The notes beneath the pieces were generated by a model. That model did not search any database. It was not told the origin of the DNA and saw nothing but the letters and a program-made list of their open reading frames with translations. Position numbers and translations under genes: made by a program. DNA of 64,000 bases from NCBI RefSeq assembly GCF_000826145.2, contig NZ_LN651337.1, positions 995,774-1,059,773 on the forward strand. Reading direction: 5' to 3'. Source of the stretch: Sporosarcina koreensis. Lineage in GTDB: Bacteria > Bacillota > Bacilli > Bacillales_A > Planococcaceae. Positions 40,724-50,509 of the stretch are shown in pieces; the stretch's first letter is position 1; every line of letters begins with the position of its first letter.

Positions 40724-41564
40724 GCACCATTCCCCTTTCTTCTCCTGTTTCCAAGGCTGAGACGTGTAAGATTGCGGACGCCTGATGCGGATACCGGGTG
40801 TTCTCTGAAGTCAGTACAATGTAGCCTGGGTCAAGCCGCCGGCCGCCTTCAAGGACCCATTCATCGAACCGGATGCCGACTGCCCAGCCGGTGCCGTCCA
40901 CTGTCTGGATCCGTATCAGGCGCAGCAGCTTCCGGCTGTCTTCAGGAAACGTCGACAGGTCGGGAATGCCTGTATCCAATGCGTTTTCCAGGCGGCGGAG
41001 CAGGGTTTCCGGTATGGCCTCCCGGACAGCACGCAGCGAGACGAAGTGGACGGCATCATTTGACAGCGGTTCCGTGCAGCTGTTGCCCGTATCGATGAAC
41101 ACTTCAACGGGGAGGGAGCGGCCGAAGAGCCGAAGGACGGAAGAGCTCCGGAATTCCGAAAGCCGGCTCAGCTGGCGGACAGACAGCCATTTCCCTTTGA
41201 CGAACTGCAGCACAGCGAATGCCAGTCCTGCAAAAAGTGCTGTCCGGACATGGCCCGCCTGCCCCCATTCGCTGAAGGGGATCGCCGAGAGCAGTCCGCC
41301 TGCCAGGAGGGCGCCCATCAGTACGAGTCCCGCTGCACCGGCCAGCTGCTTCATCCTGAACCCGAAAGCTGTGCCGACCATCAGAAGCAGGGCGGCACCC
41401 GAAGCGGCCAGTGACCCTTGGAAGATAACCGCCGGCAGTGCTCCTGCAAATGCCGCGGCAGCGAGACGCTTCCTGCTGGTGCGCATCTGCCCCGCAGCAT
41501 TGGCGAACGCCAGTACAGTGTAATTGAATACCAGATTGACACCGATCATGATTTCTCCATACAT
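40713..41564 (-). CDS. spoIIGA: sporulation sigma-E factor-processing peptidase SpoIIGA
   Basis: Membrane-embedded aspartic protease that cleaves pro-SigE after a SpoIIR signal. Five hydrophobic segments in residues 1-125, then a cytoplasmic pepsin-like domain with catalytic Asp158 in [13 protein letters not shown]. 283 aa, somewhat shorter than the 309 aa of B. subtilis. It is co-transcribed with sigE behind a Spo0A-type promoter. Confidence 0.95.
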   Translation of the reverse strand: MYGEIMIGVNLVFNYTVLAFANAAGQMRTSRKRLAAAAFAGALPAVIFQGSLAASGAALLLMVGTAFGFRMKQLAGAAGLVLMGALLAGGLLSAIPFSEWGQAGHVRTALFAGLAFAVLQFVKGKWLSVRQLSRLSEFRSSSVLRLFGRSLPVEVFIDTGNSCTEPLSNDAVHFVSLRAVREAIPETLLRRLENALDTGIPDLSTFPEDSRKLLRLIRIQTVDGTGWAVGIRFDEWVLEGGRRLDPGYIVLTSENTRYPHQASAILHVSALETGEERGMVHAT

Positions 41565-41604
41565 AGGCTGTCCTCCTTGTCTGCAAGACTACCATGCATC
41601 CCGT

Positions 41605-41652
41605 AAGAGTTTTGTCAGTCTGCGTCATCATTCCTGAAAAAAGTTCGACAGG
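41605..41652 (-). promoter_or_regulatory. spoIIG promoter region with candidate Spo0A boxes
   Basis: CCTGTCGAA on the minus strand (41652-41644) fits the 0A box TTTGTCRAA in its TGTCGAA core; TTTGTCAGT on + (41611-41619) is a weaker second match. The latter covers a possible -35 CTGACA that is followed 21 bases later by TAGTCT, echoing the unusually long spacer of the B. subtilis spoIIG promoter. Confidence 0.5.
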
Positions 41653-41668
41653 AACCGAACGTCAGAAA

Positions 41669-41706
41669 AGAAAAAAACCTCCGACAGAAATGTCAGAGGT
41701 TTTTTG
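41669..41706. terminator. ftsZ terminator
   Basis: AACCTCtGACAtttcTGTCgGAGGTT followed by TTTTT on the minus strand, starting 10 bases past the ftsZ stop; T-runs on both sides make it potentially bidirectional. Confidence 0.92.
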
Positions 41707-41715
41707 TATGTTCAT

Positions 41716-42906
41716 TTATTTGCGGCGCCGGTTCCTCAAGAAGGTCGGAATGTCCAGACCATCGTCCTGCGGCTGCTGCTGCTGTTGAGGTGTGTGGTTC
41801 CTCACAGGCTCCTGCTGAGAAGGCTGGTGGTGCTGCGGCTCTTCATGCCGTGCAGGATTGGACTGCGGCGCATGGCTTTGCGGCGCCTGTGTCTCCCGCT
41901 GGCGGACTCCGCCGTAACCCGAAGTCCGGTTTCCGCGCGTTGCTGAGATCTGTTCATCGGTGAAGCCGGTAGCGATGACCGTGACGACGATTTCGTCTTT
42001 CAAATCGTCGTTGATGACGGAACCGAAGATCATGTTGACGTCTTCATCCGAAGCGGACGCGACGATGTCTGCAGCCTCCTGCACTTCGAACAGGCTCAGA
42101 TTCGAACCGCCCGTGATATTCATGAGGACACCTTTCGCTCCGTCGATCGACGTTTCGAGCAGCGGGCTGGAGATGGCTTTCTTCGCAGCCTCCGATGCCC
42201 GGTTTTCACCGGTCGACATACCGATCCCCATAAGGGCTGAACCTTTGTTCGACATGATTGTCTTGACGTCTGCAAAGTCCAGGTTGATAAGTCCCGGCAC
42301 GGCGATCAGGTCTGAGATACCCTGGACACCCTGACGGAGGACGTTATCCGCTTCGCGGAACGCTTCCAGCATCGGTGTGTTCTTGTCAACGATTTCGAGC
42401 AGCTTATCGTTCGGGATGACGATCAGCGTATCGACCGATTCTTTCATAGCAGTGATTCCGCCGATCGCCTGCGTCGACCGCTTGCGTCCTTCGAATGTGA
42501 ACGGCCGCGTCACGACACCGACAGTCAGTGCGCCGAGGTCTTTTGCGACCTGCGCGATGACAGGTGCAGCACCTGTCCCGGTTCCGCCGCCCATGCCTGC
42601 TGTGACGAACACCATATCCGCTCCGCGCAGCGCTTCTTCAAGCTGCTCGCGGCTCTCTTCAGCGGCCTTTTTACCGACCTCCGGGTTGGCGCCTGCACCC
42701 AGTCCCCGTGTCAGCTTGCCGCCGATCTGCAGCTTCACTTCAGCCTGTGACAAGTTCAGTGCCTGCGCATCCGTATTCACTGCGATGAATTCCACGCCCT
42801 GTACACCGTGTTCGATCATCCGGTTGACCGCGTTATTGCCGCCGCCTCCAACTCCGATTACTTTGATGACCGCGAGTGCTTCGATATTTGTATCAAACTC
42901 TAGCAT
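41716..42906 (-). CDS. ftsZ: cell-division GTPase FtsZ
   Basis: Tubulin homologue forming the Z-ring. GTP-binding [16 protein letters not shown] near residue 105, T7 loop [11 protein letters not shown], then a Gln/His/Pro-rich linker of about 60 residues and the conserved C-terminal peptide [12 protein letters not shown] that binds FtsA, SepF and others. 396 aa. Follows ftsA by 48 bases. Confidence 0.98.
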   Translation of the reverse strand: MLEFDTNIEALAVIKVIGVGGGGNNAVNRMIEHGVQGVEFIAVNTDAQALNLSQAEVKLQIGGKLTRGLGAGANPEVGKKAAEESREQLEEALRGADMVFVTAGMGGGTGTGAAPVIAQVAKDLGALTVGVVTRPFTFEGRKRSTQAIGGITAMKESVDTLIVIPNDKLLEIVDKNTPMLEAFREADNVLRQGVQGISDLIAVPGLINLDFADVKTIMSNKGSALMGIGMSTGENRASEAAKKAISSPLLETSIDGAKGVLMNITGGSNLSLFEVQEAADIVASASDEDVNMIFGSVINDDLKDEIVVTVIATGFTDEQISATRGNRTSGYGGVRQRETQAPQSHAPQSNPARHEEPQHHQPSQQEPVRNHTPQQQQQPQDDGLDIPTFLRNRRRK

Positions 42907-42954
42907 CTTATTTTCCTCCTAATCATTCAACTTCAGTACTGGACATGCATTGGT

Positions 42955-44232
42955 TCATTCAAAAAAGCTGTCGAAGAAGCGTTTGGTTTTGCCGATGATC
43001 GATTCCTTCTGCTGTTTCGGTTCCTGATTCTTTTTCACTGGGGCCGCAGTCGCGGTTTCCTCGCTCGCCTGTCCAACCGATTCGGCGCTGTGGAACCCGA
43101 AGAATGCATCTTCCATGCTGGCATAACGGATCAGACCGACCGCCGTTGAATACATCGGTTCACGCACCCCGATATACTCGGGCGTATAAATTCGCACACG
43201 CGTATTCAGGACATGGCGCGCGAGCTGCAGGATGCCGTCCATCTTCGTTGTGCCGCCTGTCAGCACAACTCCACCCGGCAGATCCCGGATGCCCATACGG
43301 TATAATTCTTCAAGAACCAGTTCGAACAGTTCCTCAAGACGGACTCCGATGATCTCCGATATGTATTTTTGGCTGTATTGGTCTTTTGTATCCGCCCCGA
43401 TGACCGGGACCTCGAACAGCTCATCATCCGACGCATCATCATAGAAAGCATGGCCGTATTGATGTTTGATCTTGCGGGCCTGCTCCGTCGGCGTCTTCAG
43501 GATGATTGAAAGGTCTTTTGTAATATGGTCGCCACCTACAGGCAGGACCGCTGTCGCCGCAAACCGGTTGTCCCAAAATACGGACACCGTCGTCGACCCG
43601 CCGCCGATATCGATGAACGCCGTTCCATGGTTCATCTCATCCTCTGTCAGGGCGAATGTCCCCGATGCGAGCGGCTGCAGGTAGATTTCACGGATGGAAA
43701 GGCCTGCACGCTCCACGCAGCGCAGAATATTGTGCACGAGTGTTTTCGAGGTGGTGATCATTGTACCGTCCATTTCGAGACGGACACCGATCATCCCCCT
43801 TGGATCCTTGATTTCATCATAATCATCGACGATGAACTGTTTCGGGATAATATTCACGATTTCGCGTTCAGGTGCAACGGACATCACTTGCGCAGATTCC
43901 ATGACACGATCCAATTCATCATCTGTAATTTCACGATTTTCGGAGTTGACGGCGACAACGCCTTTGACGTCCTGCAGCGCCACTCCATTGGAAGGGATCC
44001 CGAGGATCACTTCCTGGATACGCAGGCCGGTCATCCGTTCCGCCTGTTCGACCGCTTTGCGAATCGACTGGACCGTTGCGTCTATGTCCACAATGGATCC
44101 TTTCCGGATACCGGCGGATTGTACATTGCCGACCCCGATCACATGCAGGGATCCGCCATCCACCTCACCGATAAGGACTTTGATAGTGGAGGACCCGATG
44201 TCGAGTGATACATACATATTTGACTGACTCAT
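42955..44232 (-). CDS. ftsA: cell-division protein FtsA
   Basis: Actin-like ATPase anchoring FtsZ to the membrane. Phosphate-1 loop SLDIGSSTIKVLIGEV, AFIDIGGGSTTVSVF, GVVLTGGTTKMDGI, and a C-terminal amphipathic targeting helix (KTKRFFDSFFE) after a low-complexity linker. ATG 44232 follows GGGAGG; the frame is open 11 codons further but without a ribosome site. 425 aa. Confidence 0.97.
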   Translation of the reverse strand: MSQSNMYVSLDIGSSTIKVLIGEVDGGSLHVIGVGNVQSAGIRKGSIVDIDATVQSIRKAVEQAERMTGLRIQEVILGIPSNGVALQDVKGVVAVNSENREITDDELDRVMESAQVMSVAPEREIVNIIPKQFIVDDYDEIKDPRGMIGVRLEMDGTMITTSKTLVHNILRCVERAGLSIREIYLQPLASGTFALTEDEMNHGTAFIDIGGGSTTVSVFWDNRFAATAVLPVGGDHITKDLSIILKTPTEQARKIKHQYGHAFYDDASDDELFEVPVIGADTKDQYSQKYISEIIGVRLEELFELVLEELYRMGIRDLPGGVVLTGGTTKMDGILQLARHVLNTRVRIYTPEYIGVREPMYSTAVGLIRYASMEDAFFGFHSAESVGQASEETATAAPVKKNQEPKQQKESIIGKTKRFFDSFFE

Positions 44233-44295
44233 CTTTGGCACCTCCCATTGTGACTCTTCTTCCATTCTATTGTATTGTGAGTGTGTTGTCTAAAT

Positions 44296-44324
44296 ATTTT
44301 CGCCATCTCCTCTCGAAATCCTTT
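44296..44324 (-). promoter_or_regulatory. candidate sigma-H promoter of ftsAZ
   Basis: AAAGGATTT (44324-44316) and CGAAAAT (44302-44296), 13 bases apart, resemble the sigma-H boxes AGGAWWT and GAAT. B. subtilis ftsAZ has a sigma-H promoter for the switch to polar division, so the position is sensible, but the -10 has a mismatch. Confidence 0.3.
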
Positions 44325-44695
44325 CATTTTGAATTATTTGCCGCAGAAACTTTGCGGACCTCCGACCATTTCGTCAGCAGGATGCGCCGGATGACAGCCA
44401 GGTTCTGGAACAGCCGCACACCGAAAGCGAAGATGGCAGCCAAATAGAGATCCACTCCTAAGTGGACGCCGAGGAATGCAAGGGCCGCTGCAAGGAGGAT
44501 GTTGAAGAAGAATCCGCTGATGAACACCAGGTCATCATACACGCGCTGCATATGTGCCCGTATACCGCCAAGCAGCGTATCAAGCGCCGCCAGGACAGCA
44601 ATTGACAAGTAGTTGCCATATTCCTGCGGTATTTGTATGTCCGTCAGAAATCCGAGTGATACGCCGAGTATGAGACCTAATATCGGCAGCCACAT
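44324..44695 (-). CDS. sbp: small basic protein Sbp (DUF1290)
   Basis: 123-aa membrane protein with three hydrophobic segments, typical LGLILGVSLGFLTDIQIP start and LDTLLGGIRAHMQRVYDD loop. Always found before ftsA in this group; molecular role unknown. Starts 2 bases after ylxX. Confidence 0.92.
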   Translation of the reverse strand: MWLPILGLILGVSLGFLTDIQIPQEYGNYLSIAVLAALDTLLGGIRAHMQRVYDDLVFISGFFFNILLAAALAFLGVHLGVDLYLAAIFAFGVRLFQNLAVIRRILLTKWSEVRKVSAANNSK

Positions 44696-44697
44696 GG

Positions 44698-45411
44698 TCA
44701 GTCCCCCTTTGGCAGTTCTTTCAAAAATCGATTTTCGAACGGATCGGTACGTCCGCTGATCGTCACGTCTTCAGCCGGCTGGCTGATCTCCAGGACAAAG
44801 TCATCCAGATAGAAATCATCCAGTAACGAAGACGATTGCAGAAAGTTATACAATTTTTCACTATTCTTCATGTCCGCTGATATGATTTTAATTTGGAATG
44901 GCGGAATCTGGACGGGCAGTCCATTGACGGTCGTGTTTCCGTTGATATCCCGGATTGCACTCAATGCGGTGATCCGCTTTCCGTCGATCTCCATGTTGAT
45001 ATCCTTGAAACGGTTGGCGTCGTTGACAAAACGCGTCAGCAGTTCAGGACTCACTTCATGGAGGGGCGTCCCGAGTGCAATACTTTCTTCGGAAGGCTTG
45101 ACATCGATGACGATGCCGGGACCGGTGAGTTCTGTCATGCCTGCCTGTTCACGGAGTTCCCGGACCGTCTCAGACAGCGCTTGTCCGGCTTGTCCTTTTT
45201 CCGACCCGCTGTATTTCTTAAGAGTTTCATCGAGTCCCCGCACTTCAGTCAGCAGTTCGGAATGGAGTTTGCGCTCTTTCGCCAGTTCGTTACGGATCGC
45301 CCATATATCACGGGTGTCGCGTTCATCAGGCTGCTGGACGGTATTGTACTGGACAGCTACCATGAACCCGACGATGAACAGGATGGCTGTGAACATCCAA
45401 CTGCGCCGCAT
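44698..45411 (-). CDS. ylxX: DUF881 division-cluster protein YlxX
   Basis: 237 aa with an N-terminal signal anchor (residues 4-20), a coiled-coil stretch around 45-85, and the DUF881 domain (GPGIVIDVKPSEESIALG, ALSAIRDINGNTTVNGLPVQIPPFQIK). A paralogue of ylxW next door. Likely outside the membrane; function unknown. Confidence 0.9.
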   Translation of the reverse strand: MRRSWMFTAILFIVGFMVAVQYNTVQQPDERDTRDIWAIRNELAKERKLHSELLTEVRGLDETLKKYSGSEKGQAGQALSETVRELREQAGMTELTGPGIVIDVKPSEESIALGTPLHEVSPELLTRFVNDANRFKDINMEIDGKRITALSAIRDINGNTTVNGLPVQIPPFQIKIISADMKNSEKLYNFLQSSSLLDDFYLDDFVLEISQPAEDVTISGRTDPFENRFLKELPKGD

Positions 45412-45436
45412 GTCCGTCCCTCCTCTCTCAACAGGT

Positions 45437-46207
45437 TCAACTTTGTCCTTCTTCCCGCAGTGCGGACATGGTGATCTCTTTTTTCTTTTCGATTGTCATC
45501 ACGATATTATCAAGCAGCAGTGTATCCATGACGCCGCCTTTCAAGGTCAGCGATGAATTCAGTGTGTCCGTATCCCCGATCGCTTCAATGACGAAAGGTG
45601 CGGGGAAAGTCCGTCCATCCACTGTGATCACCGGGCCGGTGCATTTGATGCTCGAATTGGCACTCAGGCGCTGTCCATTGATGGACAAAGCCTGTGCACC
45701 GGCAATCTTCAATTCGTTCACGACAGTGAGCACTTGGCTTTCATGGACAATGTATTCGTTAGGATTCTGCTGAGCGGGATCATAATCCCCGTCTTCGAGA
45801 GACACGCGCAGCCCTTCCCCTTTGGCCGGCACCGCCCCCAGCAGCAGCCGGAGATCTCCTGCTTCTTTCACGAGTGAATCGTGATCTTGTTCCGAATCAC
45901 TCAAATTTCGTTCCGCCTGCGTGATTTTCTTTTGTTTGGCGGTGATTTCATCGGCCAGCTGCTTATTGCGCTCTTTCTGCTCGATCAGCTCCGACCGGTA
46001 GCTCTCCTCCCTGTCCTCCATCTCGGAATGGATTCTCTGGGACTCGGAACCCGGTCCGAGTGTCCGGTAGGAGAACGCCAATATGAACCCGAAGACAAGG
46101 AACACAAGCACATACCAAATCCGGTTATTCCGTTTTTTACGAATCGGCATCTCCGGTGCTTTCGTCTCCGTCTGCGGTTCCGTCTTCTTCTCCGTCTTCT
46201 TTCCCAT
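45437..46207 (-). CDS. ylxW: DUF881 division-cluster protein YlxW
   Basis: Second DUF881 protein: Lys-rich cytoplasmic start, transmembrane anchor (WYVLVFLVFGFILAFSY), coiled coil, then the DUF881 domain (GEGLRVSLEDGDYDP, ALSINGQRLSANSSIKCTGPVITVDG). The proposed ATG at 46207 follows AGGTGAGG and lies 71 bases inside divIB; an ATG at 46150 would shorten the protein to 237 aa, nearer the B. subtilis length, but has a poor ribosome site. Start uncertain. Confidence 0.82.
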   Translation of the reverse strand: MGKKTEKKTEPQTETKAPEMPIRKKRNNRIWYVLVFLVFGFILAFSYRTLGPGSESQRIHSEMEDREESYRSELIEQKERNKQLADEITAKQKKITQAERNLSDSEQDHDSLVKEAGDLRLLLGAVPAKGEGLRVSLEDGDYDPAQQNPNEYIVHESQVLTVVNELKIAGAQALSINGQRLSANSSIKCTGPVITVDGRTFPAPFVIEAIGDTDTLNSSLTLKGGVMDTLLLDNIVMTIEKKKEITMSALREEGQS

Positions 46208-46970
46208 CATCCTCACCTGCTTTACCGCCGCCATCCAGTTTGCTGTATGGCGTGAAATACGTACCGACTTCCACGTCGATGATCCCTTTCTCTGAACCTG
46301 TCAGCTCATTGACGATGTCAGGGTAATACGACAGCTTGTCCGCCATTGTTGAAAGTGATGCATGCACCTCATATCCATCATCCATATACAGGACGGCACT
46401 GTCCGGGTTCTTCTTGTCCGGCAGGTGCACTTCGGAAATGAGCTGATAGACGGTGCTGTCGATCTGCAGCAGCTGGGATGATAACTGTTTTCGGAGTTCT
46501 TTCGTCGTGAACCCTGCGGCAATCGGTACGTCTGCCGCTGCACCGGACTCCGGAGTGAATGTCTCACCATTTTCGAGAATGAACTCATACTCGCCTTTTT
46601 CCTCCAGCAGTGCAACCGGTTCCCATTCGTCAACATGCACCGTGACGCTTCTCAGCCATTTTCGTTTGACCGCTGCGTCCTTCACACCTTCCGCTTCCTT
46701 GAGCCGCGCAGCTGCTTCCGGCGCGCTGAACCCCCAAAGGGAATCACCTTCTGCCAAACCTGCCTGCCGCAAGTAGTAATCGCGGTCGTGAAGAGCAGTC
46801 CCATTCACATCAATGCGGTCGATTTTGCTCATTTGAGATTGAAAGTAAAGGAGGATGAGGAGTGCTGTGACAAATAGGAGCACGACAAGGATGAATTTGC
46901 GGTTCGTCTTCCTGCGGCGTTTTTTCCGCATGGAGGGAATCCGGTCTTCAATGTCGATAACTTTTTCCAA
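46137..46970 (-). CDS. divIB: cell-division protein DivIB/FtsQ
   Basis: Single-pass divisome protein controlling septal peptidoglycan synthesis with FtsL and DivIC. Cytoplasmic basic start (RIPSMRKKRRRKTNRK), transmembrane segment about 25-46, POTRA domain (SKIDRIDVNGTALHDRDYY), beta domain and an acidic, Asp/Glu/Gly-rich tail. TTG 46970 is chosen: it follows GGAGGGGGAGGAA and EKVIDIEDRIP matches B. subtilis DivIB. 277 aa. The tail coding overlaps the start of ylxW. Confidence 0.93.
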   Translation of the reverse strand: MEKVIDIEDRIPSMRKKRRRKTNRKFILVVLLFVTALLILLYFQSQMSKIDRIDVNGTALHDRDYYLRQAGLAEGDSLWGFSAPEAAARLKEAEGVKDAAVKRKWLRSVTVHVDEWEPVALLEEKGEYEFILENGETFTPESGAAADVPIAAGFTTKELRKQLSSQLLQIDSTVYQLISEVHLPDKKNPDSAVLYMDDGYEVHASLSTMADKLSYYPDIVNELTGSEKGIIDVEVGTYFTPYSKLDGGGKAGEDDGKEDGEEDGTADGDESTGDADS

Positions 46971-46990
46971 TTCCTCCCCCTCCTTTTCAC

Positions 46991-48082
46991 TCAATCTGTT
47001 TTCCTGCCTTTTGAAAAGTGCAGGATGGCTCCGACGGCAAGCCAGGTTGTCAGCATGGAAGATCCCCCATAACTGATGAAAGGCAGCGTCACCCCTGTAA
47101 CGGGCAGCAGACCGGAAACGACTCCGACGTTCAGGAACGTCTGGAAGATGATGATCGCAGCCATCCCGGAAACGACGAGGCATTCCCGCCAGCCGGCAGT
47201 TCTTGCAGCGATCCCGAAGGCGCCGATCATCAGGCAGACGAACAGCGCAAGCACCGCCGCCGCTCCAAGGAATCCCGTCTCCTCCGCTATAATCGAAAAG
47301 ATGAAATCATTCTGCGGTTCCGGTAAGTACAAATACTTTTGCCGGCTGTTGCCGAACCCGTGGCCGAGCAGTCCGCCGGGTGCGATTGCGAACAGCGACT
47401 GGATGCCCTGAAACCCTTTTCCGAGCGGATCGCTCCATGGATCGATATAGGACTTGATGCGGTCCAGCCGGTAAGGGGCCGCCAGCACAAGCGCTGCAAA
47501 CGAACCGATGCCCGCAAAACCGAGGAAGGCAAAGAAAGAAAGGGGATACCCGGCTATGAACAGGACGACGAATGCCGAAACGATCATTATGACGGCTGAG
47601 CCTAAGTCAGGTTGCATCATGATCAGTGCAAACGGCAGAAGGATAAGCGCAAAATGCCGCCAGTCCCACACACGTCTGCCCGGCTTCTGGGTCATGCTCA
47701 TCGCCAGTTTGCCGATCAATGCCACTTTCACGAACTCGGCCGGCTGCAGACTGACGGGGCCAAGTGCAATCCAGCTCTGTGACCCGTTCCTGACAGCCCC
47801 GATCCCGGGAATCAGGACAGCAGCGAGCAGGACGACTGTTCCAATGTAGAAGACTGTCCAGAACTTTTCGTTAGAAAGATGCGGTGAACGCATCATCATA
47901 TAAGCGATACCTATGGAAACGCCTATGTAAATGAGCTGTTTCAGGGCGAATGGCGCCGCATCCGCATAGCGGATCTGTCCCCAGTAGGCTGCAGCCGAAT
48001 GGACGAACAGAACACCGACCAGCGTCAGGCTGACAGCTGCAATGAGAAACAGGTTTCTGTATTTGGAACCCAGTAGATGCAT
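46991..48082 (-). CDS. spoVE: SEDS-family peptidoglycan polymerase, SpoVE/FtsW type
   Basis: Ten hydrophobic segments in 363 aa with SEDS motifs SWIALGPVSLQPAEFVKVAL, QPDLGSAVIMI, GFGNSRQKYLYLPEPQNDFIFSIIAEETGF and GLLPVTGVTLPFISYGGSS. It polymerises lipid II with a partner class B PBP. Length and place after murD match spoVE, and the adjacent spoVD supports a spore-cortex pair, but a vegetative FtsW role cannot be excluded if no other ftsW exists. Confidence 0.85.
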   Translation of the reverse strand: MHLLGSKYRNLFLIAAVSLTLVGVLFVHSAAAYWGQIRYADAAPFALKQLIYIGVSIGIAYMMMRSPHLSNEKFWTVFYIGTVVLLAAVLIPGIGAVRNGSQSWIALGPVSLQPAEFVKVALIGKLAMSMTQKPGRRVWDWRHFALILLPFALIMMQPDLGSAVIMIVSAFVVLFIAGYPLSFFAFLGFAGIGSFAALVLAAPYRLDRIKSYIDPWSDPLGKGFQGIQSLFAIAPGGLLGHGFGNSRQKYLYLPEPQNDFIFSIIAEETGFLGAAAVLALFVCLMIGAFGIAARTAGWRECLVVSGMAAIIIFQTFLNVGVVSGLLPVTGVTLPFISYGGSSMLTTWLAVGAILHFSKGRKTD

Positions 48083-48124
48083 CCTTTCGCGGTTGTATTT
48101 GTACGGAGCCTGCCGGCTGCCGCC

Positions 48125-49480
48125 TTACACTTTCAGACGCTGTACCGCCTCGATGAACTCATCACCGCGTGCTTCGAAATTCGGATATTGGTCCCAGCTG
48201 GCACACGCAGGTGACAGCAGCACCGTGTCCCCTTTTGCGGAGACGCTGAAGGCTTCTTCCACTGCAGCAGCAAGCGTGTCTGTCTCACGGAGAGTCTGAA
48301 CACCGCACGACTCGGCAAATTGAAGCAGGCGGTCGGCGGTCTCCCCGATTCCGATGACAGCTTTCACATTCGCCATATGCGGCCTCAGCTCCTCGAAGGA
48401 ATGGCCTCTGTCCAGTCCGCCCGCAATCAGGACAGTCGGAGTACGGAACGAGGACAATGCACTTTTTGTTGCGAGTGTATTTGTCGCTTTAGAATCATTA
48501 TAGAATTTCCTGCCGTCGACTTCCTTCACGAATTGCATGCGGTGCCGTACGCCAGTGAAGGAGCTGAGTACACTCTCGATCGCTGCCTGGCCGCAGCCGG
48601 AAAGGATGGCAGCAGCAGTTGCCGAGAGGATATTCTCCAGGTTATGCTCCCCCGGCAGCATGATTTTGCTGCGGCTGATGATTGGATTGCCGAGCCAGTA
48701 GATCTGCTCGTCATCCGCAGAAATCCCCTCCGCCTGCCGCTCTTTTACAGTGAACGGGATCATGGCCGCCCGGGTATCGGCTATGTAGCGCAGCAGCTCA
48801 GGCTGATCCGCATTGTAGATAAGATAATCGGAAGCCTGCTGGTTTTCCGTGATTCTCGCTTTCGCTTCCGCATAGGCCTGACGGCTGCCATGATAGTCAA
48901 GGTGAGCTTCATACAAATTTGTCCATATGGCGATATGCGGACGGAACTGTTCAACGCCCATCAGCTGGAACGACGAGGCTTCCAGGACGATCAGTTCATC
49001 AGATTTCGCTTTAGATGCGACAGTACTTGCCACTGTCCCGATATTCCCTGCAATTAGAGGATGACGCTCACCGATATTGAGCATATGGAACAGCAGCGTT
49101 GTCGTAGTTGTCTTCCCGTTCGACCCGGTGATGGCGATGATCGGCGCTTCACTGACCAGATATGCGAGTTCTATCTCTGTCCAGACGGGGATCCCGACCT
49201 GCTCGGCCTTCACGATGACGGGGTTCCGGTAAGGGATTCCGGGATTTTTGACGATGAAGTCGAAGCCCCCATCCAAAATATCGGCAGGGTGTCCGCCGCA
49301 GATGACCGTCACTCCCATTTCCCGGAGTTCCGCTGCCAATGGATTGCCTTCATCAGGTGCGGCGTCATTCAGGGTGACTTCCGCTCCCCGGGATGCCAGA
49401 AGGCTTGCAGCGGCATGGCCGCTTTTCGCAAGTCCCAGTACGAGTGCTTTCTTTCCTTCGAATTGTGCTGCGTTGATCAT
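48125..49480 (-). CDS. murD: UDP-N-acetylmuramoylalanine--D-glutamate ligase
   Basis: Adds D-Glu to UDP-MurNAc-L-Ala. ATP motif ITGSNGKTTTTTL near residue 118, LEASSFQL, NDSKATNTLATKSAL and SPACASWDQYPNFEARG (Mur ligase C-terminal motif). 451 aa. Starts directly after the mraY stop. Confidence 0.97.
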   Translation of the reverse strand: MINAAQFEGKKALVLGLAKSGHAAASLLASRGAEVTLNDAAPDEGNPLAAELREMGVTVICGGHPADILDGGFDFIVKNPGIPYRNPVIVKAEQVGIPVWTEIELAYLVSEAPIIAITGSNGKTTTTTLLFHMLNIGERHPLIAGNIGTVASTVASKAKSDELIVLEASSFQLMGVEQFRPHIAIWTNLYEAHLDYHGSRQAYAEAKARITENQQASDYLIYNADQPELLRYIADTRAAMIPFTVKERQAEGISADDEQIYWLGNPIISRSKIMLPGEHNLENILSATAAAILSGCGQAAIESVLSSFTGVRHRMQFVKEVDGRKFYNDSKATNTLATKSALSSFRTPTVLIAGGLDRGHSFEELRPHMANVKAVIGIGETADRLLQFAESCGVQTLRETDTLAAAVEEAFSVSAKGDTVLLSPACASWDQYPNFEARGDEFIEAVQRLKV

Positions 49481-50452
49481 TTACATCACCTCCATTAAGA
49501 CGGGGAGTACAGCCGCCAGGAAAGCGACACTCCAGAATACGAGCACGACCTTCCACTCCGACCATCCCGAAAGTTCGAAATGATGGTGGATGGGACTCAT
49601 CTTGAATACCCGTTTGCCGGTTGTTTTAAAACTGATGACCTGGATAATGACAGACAGTGTTTCGATGACGTAGACGATCCCGATGATCAGCAGGAGGAAT
49701 TCCTGCTTGATGAGCATCGAAATCATCGCAAGCGCCCCGCCGAGCGCAAGCGATCCGGTATCTCCCATGAAGACCCGTGCCGGTTTCATGTTGAACAGGA
49801 GGAAGCCGAGCATCGCGCCGGAGACGACGAACGAGAACATGGCGATGTCCTGCTGGTTATAGGCGACCGCCAGTATCCCGAATGCAGCGAATGCGATCGA
49901 GGATGTACCCGACACGAGTCCGTCCAGGCCGTCTGTCAGATTGACCGCATTGGAGAATCCGACCAGCCAGAAGATGAGGAAGACGACATAGAAGACACCC
50001 ATGTCGATTTCAAAATCCATAAACGGAATGGAAATGACCGTATCGAACGGTCCGAGTTTCAATAGGAAAAATGCGAAAATCGCAATGATGATCTGCCCGA
50101 TCAGTTTCTGCAGGGACGTGAGCCCCAGATTGCGTTTCATGACAACGATGATGAAGTCATCCAGGAATCCGATGATTCCAAATCCGATCAAGACCAGCAG
50201 CAGGACGATCGTCTGTGTTGTCAGGACACCATTTATGTAAGACAGGATCGGCGTGGCGATCAGGATTGCGACAAGGAAGATCAGTCCGCCCATCGTCGGG
50301 GTGCCTGCTTTCTTCATATGGGCTTCCGGTCCTTCTTCTCGGATGCTTTGACCGAACTTCATCCGCCGAAGCAGCGGAATGATGGCATAGCCCAGGATAG
50401 CCGTTAGGCCGAATGTTACGGCGATTGCCGTAATTGTAGTGACGAGCGTCAT
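49481..50452 (-). CDS. mraY: phospho-N-acetylmuramoyl-pentapeptide transferase MraY
   Basis: Makes lipid I from UDP-MurNAc-pentapeptide and undecaprenyl phosphate. About ten transmembrane segments in 323 aa, with GFLDDFIIV (Asp pair), [24 protein letters not shown] and [11 protein letters not shown]. In B. subtilis murE stands between spoVD and mraY; here the gap is only 57 bases. Confidence 0.97.
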   Translation of the reverse strand: MTLVTTITAIAVTFGLTAILGYAIIPLLRRMKFGQSIREEGPEAHMKKAGTPTMGGLIFLVAILIATPILSYINGVLTTQTIVLLLVLIGFGIIGFLDDFIIVVMKRNLGLTSLQKLIGQIIIAIFAFFLLKLGPFDTVISIPFMDFEIDMGVFYVVFLIFWLVGFSNAVNLTDGLDGLVSGTSSIAFAAFGILAVAYNQQDIAMFSFVVSGAMLGFLLFNMKPARVFMGDTGSLALGGALAMISMLIKQEFLLLIIGIVYVIETLSVIIQVISFKTTGKRVFKMSPIHHHFELSGWSEWKVVLVFWSVAFLAAVLPVLMEVM

Positions 50453-50509
50453 TTGTAAATCTCCTTCTATGTTCCCAAACTGGTTGTTGGTTCAGTAATG
50501 ATGGTGCCG

